Assembly: GCA_040905245.1 (NCBI GenBank)
Contig: JBBDRX010000022.1
Coordinates: 1-10,062 of the forward strand
Length of the DNA stretch: 10,062 nt
Origin: JBBDRX01 sp040905245
Lineage (GTDB): Bacteria > Bacteroidota > Rhodothermia > Balneolales > Balneolaceae
Reading direction: 5' to 3'
Below the pieces are notes generated by a model. The model saw only the letters and a list, made by a program, of their open reading frames with translations, was not told the origin of the DNA and did no database searches. The translations under genes were made by a program, and so were the position numbers. How positions within the stretch are numbered: the stretch's first letter is position 1; each line of letters begins with the position of its first letter. Below are positions 1 through 6,900 of the stretch, piece by piece.

Positions 1-202
1 CACGACTCCCTTTCTCGCCGGCAATCGTGTAGGTCTCCAGACGGGATCCGTTTGTAATATTCACCACCTGGACCTTCTCATAAGGGAGAATGCCTGCAAC
101 GTCCAGAAGTTCCTGGTCGATGGTGATGCTCCCCTCATACATGAGGTTCGCTTCCGTCACCTTCATCTGGTGAAGTTTCGATTTGAACAGGGTCAGTTTC
201 AT
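1..202 (-). CDS. panD: Aspartate 1-decarboxylase, N-terminal part (runs off left edge)
   Basis: PanD is a cytoplasmic pyruvoyl enzyme that decarboxylates L-aspartate to beta-alanine, the partner of pantoate in pantothenate synthesis. The ATG at 202-200 opens a frame that stays open to the left edge, giving 67 residues of a protein that is usually about 115-130 long. The proenzyme self-cleaves between Gly24 and Ser25 to form the pyruvoyl group, and the YEGS motif here places Gly and Ser exactly at 24 and 25. Lys9, His11, Tyr22, Arg54 and Tyr58, which line the active site in E. coli PanD, are also in register, as is the TNG turn before Arg54. The start lies 14 bp after the panC stop with no visible Shine-Dalgarno sequence, so translation is probably coupled to panC. 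The C-terminal half is outside the window. Confidence 0.96.
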   Translation of the reverse strand, partial: MKLTLFKSKLHQMKVTEANLMYEGSITIDQELLDVAGILPYEKVQVVNITNGSRLETYTIAGEKGSR

Positions 203-216
203 CGGAAAAAACGCTT

Positions 217-1065
217 TTACAGATCGATAATGATGTTATCAATTAATCGGGTGCTACCTATATAAACGGCGCCGGCAAGAATATAGTTGCATCCTTTTTT
301 GAGCTTCGATACCGGCTCCAGTGTATCATAAGCGTAGATATCAAGATAATCAATCTGCAGGCCATTTGCTTCCAGTTCCGCTTTTCGATACCCGATCTGT
401 TCTGAAAGTTCAGTCACTCCGTCATTGACCTCTGTCTCAATCTGTTGAAGGGTCCGATAGAGCAGTGGTGCCTTCAGGCGTTCATCATTGGAGAGATAGG
501 CATTACGGCTGCTCAGAGCGAGTCCGTCAGCAGCCCGGACAATCTCTCCCATCTTCAGTTCGACATCATGGTTGAATTCTTGCACCATCGTCTCCAGAAT
601 CCGAAACTGCTGAATATCTTTCTGGCCAAATACAGCGAGATCCGGCTGGACAATGTTGAACAACTTGTTGACTACCAAAACCACTCCTTCAAAAAAACCC
701 GGACGGCTGGCACCACACATATGACGGTTCAGTTGATTCAATGAGATCGAAAAACGGGACGTGGGAGGGTACATTTCGGAAACAGAGGGAGCAAAAACCG
801 AAGCGACCCGCAACTTTCGGCAGGCTCGAAGATCCTCCTTTTGCATGCGAGGGTATTCGTCGTAATCTTCATTCGGACCAAACTGCTTCGGATTCACAAA
901 AATGGAGACTACCACACGATCTGCTTCACTCTTCGCTTTTCGGATCAACTCCAGATGGCCCTCATGCAGAGCTCCCATCGTTGGCACGAACCCGACAGTC
1001 AGCTTCTCACGCTTCCAGAGTTTGACTGTACTTCGGATCTCCTCTATCGAACCGGTAACCAGCAT
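217..1065 (-). CDS. panC: Pantothenate synthetase (pantoate--beta-alanine ligase)
   Basis: PanC condenses pantoate and beta-alanine in the cytoplasm using ATP, through a pantoyl-adenylate intermediate; it is the last step of pantothenate synthesis. The 282-residue length is normal for the family. The HIGH-like nucleotide-binding motif is seen as PTMGALHEGH, with His34 and His37. The NPKQFGPNEDY segment follows at about 58-68, the GQKD motif at 147-150 and the SSRN motif at 185-188, all in family order. One small departure is Phe124 in the RPGFFEGV segment, where many homologues have His. The ATG at 1065 is preceded by AAAGAGG five bases upstream, one of the few clear ribosome binding sites in the window. 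It lies between the E2 gene (81 bp upstream) and panD (14 bp downstream), all read leftwards, so panC-panD is very likely one transcript. Confidence 0.97.
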   Translation of the reverse strand: MLVTGSIEEIRSTVKLWKREKLTVGFVPTMGALHEGHLELIRKAKSEADRVVVSIFVNPKQFGPNEDYDEYPRMQKEDLRACRKLRVASVFAPSVSEMYPPTSRFSISLNQLNRHMCGASRPGFFEGVVLVVNKLFNIVQPDLAVFGQKDIQQFRILETMVQEFNHDVELKMGEIVRAADGLALSSRNAYLSNDERLKAPLLYRTLQQIETEVNDGVTELSEQIGYRKAELEANGLQIDYLDIYAYDTLEPVSKLKKGCNYILAGAVYIGSTRLIDNIIIDL

Positions 1066-1070
1066 GGGTT

Positions 1071-1077
1071 CCTCTTT
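1071..1077 (-). promoter_or_regulatory. Ribosome binding site of panC
   Basis: On the minus strand the bases read AAAGAGG, ending five bases before the panC ATG. This supports the ATG at 1065 as the start. Most other genes here (panD, the E2 gene, cusA, cusB) have no comparable motif. Confidence 0.6.
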
Positions 1078-1099
1078 GATTGATGAAACAGAGAGCAGG

Positions 1100-1144
1100 C
1101 CGACGGAACGGCCCCTCTCAGAATAACCGGAAACGTTCCGTCGG
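1100..1144 (-). repeat. Perfect 11-bp inverted repeat between the E2 gene and panC
   Basis: The arms are 1100-1110 and 1134-1144, exact reverse complements (CCGACGGAACG and CGTTCCGTCGG), with a 23-base loop. In leftward transcripts the hairpin begins two bases after the E2 stop codon and ends about 23 bases before the panC ribosome binding site. No run of T follows the stem, so it does not look like a strong intrinsic terminator. It could be an attenuating or mRNA-stabilising hairpin, or a weak terminator that makes panCD partly independent of the E2 gene. The repeat is seen directly; the role is inferred. Confidence 0.55.
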
Positions 1145-1146
1145 AA

Positions 1147-2982
1147 TTAAACGGGGCGTCCGGGATCAAAGTTCTCGAGAAGCTCCTTGATTCGACTGAC
1201 AAATGCACCGCCATGTGCACCATCGATAATTCGATGGTCATAGCTCATGGATAGGTACATCATGTGTCGAATCGCAATCACATCCCCGGCCTCGGTTTCC
1301 AGTACAACCGGACGTTTGGAGATCACGCCGGTTCCAAGGATTGCTACCTGAGGCTGATTGATAATAGGCGTACCCATCAGGTTTCCGACACTTCCATAGT
1401 TGGTTAACGTCACCGTACCTCCAACCAGATCATCCGGTTTGAGATCCCGGTTTCGGGCCTTTTCAGCCACTTCTGCAACCATTTTGGCCAACCCGACAAG
1501 ATTTTTCTCCTGAGCCTGCTTGATAACCGGCACAATCAGACCGCCCTTCCCACCCTCACCGAGGGCGACTGCCAGGCCGAAGTTGATATCTTTTTTGAGG
1601 TGAATTTCGTCCCCTTCAACAGAGCTGTTGATCAACGGAAACTCCTGCATCGCCTGGATAATTGCCTCAATAAAGATCGGGGTAAACGTAAGCTTCACAC
1701 CGGCTTTCTCCTGAAAACCCGCCTTGTTCTTCTCTCTCCAATTGACCAGATCGGTCACATCCACCTCCGCAAATGTGGAGACGTGTGCCGAGGTTTGCTT
1801 GGAACGGACCATGTGCTCCGCGATCGTCTTTCGCATGCGGTCCATTTTGATGATTTCCACGTTCTCGGACGGACGATGCACATTGAGCTCCCCGGCGGTG
1901 ATCTTTCCTCTGGAGCTGCCTCCTGCAGGCTTCGCTTCAGCTGGCCGTGCCGTCTCTGTCGCTTTGGAGGAACCTGATGCAGATCGCTGTTCCAGATAGG
2001 AGAGAATATCCTCCTTCGAAACCCGGCCATCTTTGCCGCTGCCTTCGATCTGATCCAGCTCGTCCTGAGTAATTCCCTCTTCTTTGGCAATAGACCTTAC
2101 GAGCGGAGAATAGAAACGGCCGTCTCCGGACGTTCGCTTCACACCTTCAGATACCGGTACCGGCTCTTTTTTCTTTGCACCATTGGAAGCCGCTGTATCC
2201 GACTTGGATTTCGACGCCGGCGCTTTTTTCGGCTCACTTTTGGCCGCTGCCGCTGCCGCATTTCCGGTCTGGATAATGGCAATGGTCTGGCCTACCTGAA
2301 TGGTCTCTCCGGCCTCTACAAGAATTTCTGATAACGTTCCGGCTTCCGGGGAAGGCACCTCGGTATCTACCTTGTCAGTCGCAATCTCGAGCAACGGCTC
2401 GTCCACTTCAACCGTGTCCCCCACGCTCTTGGACCACTCAATGATCGTTCCCTCCATTACCGACTCGCCCATTTCGGGCATTACCACTTCAAAATGTTCG
2501 CCCGCCGCCGAAGTATCGGAAGGAGCAGGTTCAGTAACAGCCGGTTCGGCTTCCGGGTCTTTCTCTTCGGCTTCCGGGTCTTTCTCTTCGGCTTCATCTG
2601 CAACAGCTTGTTTGCCGGAGCCGCTCTCCGCATCCGNNNNNNNNNNNNNNNNNNNNNNNNNNNNNNNNNNNNNNNNNNNNNNNNNNNNNNNNNNNNNNNN
2701 NNNNNNNNNNNNNNNNNNNNNNNNNNNNNNNNNNNNCTCCGCATCCGTCTCGATAATGGCAATCGGCTTACCCACTTCGACTGTGTCTCCCTCATTCACG
2801 AGAATTTCCACAAGCACTCCGCTCTCGGGTGAGGGAATTTCTGTATCTACTTTGTCGGTCGCGATCTCGAGCAGAGTATCGTCGGCCTCCACCTTGTCTC
2901 CGATACTTTTTGTCCACTCAATAACGGTCCCTTCCATTACCGATTCGCCCATTTCGGGCATTACCACTTCGACCTTGGCCAT
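1147..2982 (-). CDS. Dihydrolipoyl acyltransferase (E2 of a 2-oxoacid dehydrogenase complex), two lipoyl domains, interrupted by an assembly gap
   Basis: E2 forms the cytoplasmic core of a 2-oxoacid dehydrogenase complex and passes the acyl group from its lipoyl arm to CoA. Lipoyl domain 1 spans about 1-80 with its lipoyl lysine at Lys44 (TDKVDTE). A Glu/Ala-rich linker (about 83-162) contains the gap. Lipoyl domain 2 spans 163-240 with Lys204. An Ala/Lys/Pro/Ser-rich linker leads to the peripheral-subunit-binding domain at about 289-330 (FYSPLVRSIA...GKDGRVSKEDI), and then the catalytic domain at about 375-611. The catalytic DHRIIDG motif places His583 and Asp587 near the C-terminus (numbering includes 34 unknown residues). 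The ATG at 2982 starts directly at the lipoyl fold, although no Shine-Dalgarno sequence is visible. Substrate class is not settled: the layout resembles mycobacterial DlaT and proteins annotated as 2-oxoglutarate E2 (SucB), but pyruvate or branched-chain oxoacids are possible. No E1 or E3 gene lies in the window. Confidence 0.93.
   Translation of the reverse strand: MAKVEVVMPEMGESVMEGTVIEWTKSIGDKVEADDTLLEIATDKVDTEIPSPESGVLVEILVNEGDTVEVGKPIAIIETDAEXXXXXXXXXXXXXXXXXXXXXXXXXXXXXXXXXXDAESGSGKQAVADEAEEKDPEAEEKDPEAEPAVTEPAPSDTSAAGEHFEVVMPEMGESVMEGTIIEWSKSVGDTVEVDEPLLEIATDKVDTEVPSPEAGTLSEILVEAGETIQVGQTIAIIQTGNAAAAAAKSEPKKAPASKSKSDTAASNGAKKKEPVPVSEGVKRTSGDGRFYSPLVRSIAKEEGITQDELDQIEGSGKDGRVSKEDILSYLEQRSASGSSKATETARPAEAKPAGGSSRGKITAGELNVHRPSENVEIIKMDRMRKTIAEHMVRSKQTSAHVSTFAEVDVTDLVNWREKNKAGFQEKAGVKLTFTPIFIEAIIQAMQEFPLINSSVEGDEIHLKKDINFGLAVALGEGGKGGLIVPVIKQAQEKNLVGLAKMVAEVAEKARNRDLKPDDLVGGTVTLTNYGSVGNLMGTPIINQPQVAILGTGVISKRPVVLETEAGDVIAIRHMMYLSMSYDHRIIDGAHGGAFVSRIKELLENFDPGRPV
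2545..2595 (-). repeat. 21-bp tandem repeat (2.4 copies) in the E2 linker
   Basis: Two identical 21-bp units occupy 2545-2565 and 2566-2586, followed by 9 bases of a third. They are in frame and encode a repeated EAEEKDP-like heptad in the acidic linker between the lipoyl domains. Such linkers are flexible and tolerate changes in repeat number. The array ends 41 bp from the assembly gap. Confidence 0.85.
2637..2736. other. Assembly gap (100 N) inside the E2 gene
   Basis: Exactly 100 unknown bases, the conventional size for a scaffold gap of unknown length. The 11 bases on the left (2626-2636) and on the right (2737-2747) are identical, CTCCGCATCCG. Merging the two copies would remove 111 bases, or 37 codons, and keep the E2 reading frame. 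The gap may therefore be two contig ends that overlap, and the E2 protein about 574 residues long. Confidence 0.97.
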
Positions 2983-3253
2983 AATATAATCTTCATTTAT
3001 ATGAACACTGTTGCACAGGGACCCAAAAGATAGAAAATAAAAATCTTAATAACTGTATGTTCATACCAATCCGCAGACACTCTCCGCTTCCTTCAAAACC
3101 GGCCGGGAACCATTGTACATTCCATCATGCAAATTGTGTAATATTTTTGTTTTTCGTGGCTTTCTGTCTCAATCGTTTTATTTTAAATGGTTCATCTGAT
3201 TCAGTTCTCTGTCGAGACCTGACAAAAAGGTGTATAACGAGACACAATACAGT
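2983..3253. promoter_or_regulatory. AT-rich divergent intergenic region with probable promoters on both strands
   Basis: These 271 bp separate the leftward E2 gene from the rightward small secreted-protein gene, so promoters for both should lie here. On the plus strand 3142-3149 reads TATTTTTG, matching the Bacteroidota -7 consensus TAnnTTTG, but the nearest upstream TTG (3113-3115) is about 6 bases too far for a standard -33 box. On the minus strand 3032-3024 reads TATCTTTTG, one base longer than the same consensus, 41 bases before the E2 start. Both are weak candidates. I see no convincing operator palindrome, no riboswitch and no convincing small gene. Confidence 0.4.
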
Positions 3254-3706
3254 ATGAAGCGATTCGCAACCCGTCAACTTCTGCTTCGCATAACAACAGT
3301 TCTGTTGTTGTTTGGCACCGGACTGCCTTCGGGTGTTCAGGCCGGTATGTTGATCGAATACTGCTTTTCCGCTTCCGGGCTCGAACACACTTCCATGCAG
3401 GAAAACCACTCCCTGCAACAGGTTCACGAGTCGGATGGAGAGCACTCCTGCTGCCCGGAGAGCGAACCCGAGCAGAATCCTGCACGCAACTGCGTTGATG
3501 AGGATTTCTGTACCTGCCATTTTGAATCAGAGCCGGTAACAGATGATCACCGAACTGCTTTCAAAACCGATCTGACCCCTGTAGCAAAAGCGATTCAGCC
3601 GGTTTCACTTCAAAGCCTGAACAACAACCGACCCGTTTCCGTCCAATCAGCTCCTGCAGGATCCGGGCCACCCATCTGGTTGATGAACTCCACCTTTCTG
3701 AACTAG
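3254..3706 (+). CDS. Small secreted Cys/His-rich protein resembling the HYC_CC_PP type, upstream of cusA
   Basis: This 150-residue protein begins with a clear Sec signal peptide: basic start (MKRFATRQ), hydrophobic core at about 9-24, and a likely cut after Val-Gln-Ala30. The mature part is small and polar, with Cys at 37, 66, 67, 80, 86 and 88 and His at 45, 52, 58, 64 and 89. A YC pair near the new N-terminus, a CC pair in the middle and a C-terminal PPIWLMNSTFL segment match the order of motifs in HYC_CC_PP proteins of Bacteroidota, though the first His is replaced by Glu. The biochemical role of that type is not established to my knowledge. Its thiols, imidazoles and position 264 bp before cusA suggest periplasmic or surface metal binding, as an inference. 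The in-frame GTG at 3230 is less likely as a start because it would put eight polar residues before the signal peptide. Confidence 0.72.
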   Translation: MKRFATRQLLLRITTVLLLFGTGLPSGVQAGMLIEYCFSASGLEHTSMQENHSLQQVHESDGEHSCCPESEPEQNPARNCVDEDFCTCHFESEPVTDDHRTAFKTDLTPVAKAIQPVSLQSLNNNRPVSVQSAPAGSGPPIWLMNSTFLN

Positions 3707-3970
3707 CCTTTTCCAGGCAACCCCGCTTCGGTAACACGCTTCTGACCAGGGCAGGACTATGGTCAATCCGAATAGGCCGGTTTCCTTTCTACTCTCTCCA
3801 ACGGCAGCGGATCGATGACATGCGCATTTTCGTATCCGAAACGATTGCCGGACGTTTGCATACCTCTGTCTGAAATCTGGTGTTTATCAATCTCCGACAC
3901 CTGTGGAGAAACGACGCCTCTGACAAGACAGACCGATTTACAATCGCCAATTCCTGATAATCCTATACAA
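3707..3970 (+). other. Intergenic region before cusA
   Basis: These 264 bp lie between the small secreted-protein gene and cusA. I see no clear terminator, promoter box or metal-regulator palindrome. The cusA frame stays open back to an ATG at 3815, which would add 52 residues, but that stretch has no signal peptide or RND-like sequence and is better read as untranslated leader. Confidence 0.5.
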
Positions 3971-6900
3971 ATGCTAAACAAAACCATCCGGTTTTTCCTG
4001 GAGAATAAACTCGTGGCCGTTTTATTACTCCTTGTATTATGTGGCTGGGGCCTTGCTGTGACTCCATTCGACTGGAATCTGGATTTCCTTCCTCGTGATC
4101 GTGTTCCAGTAGATGCTATCCCCAATCTGGGCGAAAATCAACAGATCATCTATACCGAGTGGGAAGGTCAATCCCCCCAGGACATTGAAGACCAGGTCAC
4201 CTACCCGCTAACTACCCAATTGCTGACGGTTCCCGGCATCAAGACCGTGCGAAGCAATTCCATGACGGGCCTTTCCATCATCTATGTCATTTTTGAGGAA
4301 GATGTTGAAACCTACTGGAGTCGATCACGTATCCTCGAAAAACTAAATTCGCTTCCGGCCGGAACAGTGCCTCAAAATGCCAGGCCCGCCATGGGCCCTG
4401 ATGCCACCGGGCTTGGCCAAATCTTTTGGTACACCCTCGAAGGGAGAGACGAAAATGGAGAACCAGCGGGTGGCTGGGATCCCCAGGAACTCCGATCCAT
4501 TCAGGATTTCTATGTCCGCTACGGACTGTCCGGAGCACAGGGTGTGGCCGAAGTTGCCTCCATTGGAGGATACGTAAAAGAGTATCAGGTCGATATCGAC
4601 CCCAATAAACTTAAAATCTATGGAGTCACTCTTCCGCAGGTCATTGACGCTGTACGAAATGCCAATGCCGAAACCGGAGCCCGCACCATCGAAATGAACA
4701 GTGTAGAATACCTGGTACGGGGTACAGGCTATATCAATAACCTGGAGGATCTTGAGTCTGCTGTTGTCAAAGTGGTGGGTCACACACCGATTCGCGTACG
4801 GGATGTCGGGTTTGTGAGTATGGGCCCGGCACCCAGACGTGGTGCACTTGATAAAGCAGGGGCAGAAGCCGTTGGGGGTGTGGTGGTCGCACGCCAGAGT
4901 GCCAATCCCCAACAGGTTATTGATAACGTGAAAACGCAAATCGGGGAAATTTCGCCCGGCCTACCCTCCAAAACACTGGAAGACGGCACAGTATCCAAAG
5001 TCACTATTGTACCATTCTATGATCGTTCCACACTCATTTCGGAAACGCTGGGCACACTCGAAGAAGCACTCACGCTGCAGATCCTGATCACCATCATCGT
5101 CATCGTAATCATGGTGATGAATTTACGGACCTCCATGCTGATTTCATTCATGCTTCCGATCGCGGTGCTCATGACATTCATCGCCATGAAACAGTTCGGA
5201 GTCGATGCCAACATTGTGGCCCTTTCGGGGATTGCCATTGCCATTGGGACCATCGTGGATATGGGCGTAATCCTCTCCGAAAACATGCTGCGACATATGG
5301 AAGAGATGGACGACAATGAATCCCTGCTGGAAGTGATATATAACGCTACGGTTGAAGTAGCCGGAGCCATCCTGACGGCTATCACCACTACCATCGTGAG
5401 TTTCCTGCCGGTATTTACCATGATCGCCGCCGAAGGAAAACTCTTCAAACCGCTGGCCTACACCAAAACCTTTGCGTTGATCGCTTCCATCATCATCACG
5501 ATTACGTTGATCCCCCCATTTGCTCACTGGCTATTCGGCCTGAAGATCAATAACCGAAAACTGAAACTGGGCTGGAACGGATTGTTAGTGCTCGGCGGTT
5601 TCATCACTATGTTCACCATTTCCGGCTGGGGCGGTTTCCTGATATTGGGCTTTGGTTTGATCAACGGTGCCGGATTCTTTTCAGGTAAAGGATATCGCCG
5701 GCAAATTCCATTTTTAAATAACACACTTTCCGTTGTGGTCGTCACCTGGCTGTTAACGGAATACTGGCTTCCGTTTGGTCCGTCGGTCTCTTTTGCCGGT
5801 AACCTGTTTTTTATCGTCCTGCTGATTGCGTTGATACTGGCAGCATTCTGGCTCATGATCCGATATTATCAATGCATTATCGGATGGTGTCTGGATCATA
5901 AAAAGATATTTCTCGCTATCCCATCCGCATTTGTAGCTTTTGGAGTGGTGATCTGGCTGGGATTTTCCACCACTTTCGGATTTGCAGCCAAAAGTTTTGA
6001 TGTGATCGGTCTTGATGTCCGCGAAACATCTGCCTGGATCTCTGCTTCTGAAGCGTTTCCGGGACTGGGTAAGGAGTTCATGCCTGCCCTGGATGAAGGA
6101 GCCTTCCTGCTGATGCCAACGACCATGCCGCACGCCGGTGTGGAGGAGGCCGAAGATGTGATGCGCAAATTGGACCTGGCCGTAAACGCCATTCCGGAAA
6201 TTGAAACTGTTGTCGGGAAAATGGGACGGACAGAATCGGCGCTCGATCCGGCTCCTGTTTCCATGTTCGAGAACATCATTCTCTATAAATCCGAATATAA
6301 AACCGATGAAAATGGACACCGGGGACGTTTTCGGGTAGATGACACCGGGGAATTTGTAAAGAGTGAAGATGGGGAACTGATCCCTGACAAGAGTGGAAAA
6401 TACTACCGGCAGTGGCGCGATCACATTCAATCTCCCGATGACATATGGGAGGAAATCATCTCCGTGTCCCGCATGCCGGGCACCACATCTGCCCCCAAAC
6501 TTCAGCCGATCGAAACACGGCTGGTGATGCTGCAATCGGGTATGCGGGCTCCAATGGGCGTAAAGGTAAGGGGGAGCGACCTCGAAGAGATCGAAGACTT
6601 CGGACTAAGGCTGGAGGAGATTCTGAGAGAGGTAGAGGGCATCAAAGCCTCCTCCGTATTTGCCGAACGTATTGTAGGCAAGCCCTATCTGGAGGTACAC
6701 TGGAATCGAGATCAACTGGGCCGATACGGCCTCTCTGTTGCGGATGTGCAGCAATTCATGTCGATGGGTATAGGAGGAATGGCCGTCTCAACATCGGTCG
6801 AGGGGAGAGAGCGTTACCCCATCCGCGTCCGGTTTGCACGAGAACTTCGAGACAATCCAGAGGCTCTCGGTGACCTTCTGGTCCCGACAAAGACCGGTGC

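Noticed and set aside
2300..2989. A plus-strand open frame of over 200 codons opposite the E2 lipoyl domains
   Set aside because: It spans the N gap and is rich in Ser and Thr, as expected from reading the antisense of lipoyl domains. The minus-strand protein is a clear E2.
3125..3520. A 131-codon open frame on the minus strand opposite the small secreted-protein gene
   Set aside because: The plus-strand frame has a clear signal peptide and family motifs. The minus-strand reading has no recognisable domain and is a shadow.
3707..3970. Search for a copper-responsive operator (CueR- or CsoR-like inverted repeat) before cusA
   Set aside because: No symmetric site of the expected kind was found by eye, and no regulator gene is present in the window.
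5753..6535. A 260-codon open frame on the minus strand inside cusA
   Set aside because: It lies opposite well-conserved RND sequence and its His/Cys/Arg-rich composition is typical of an antisense shadow.
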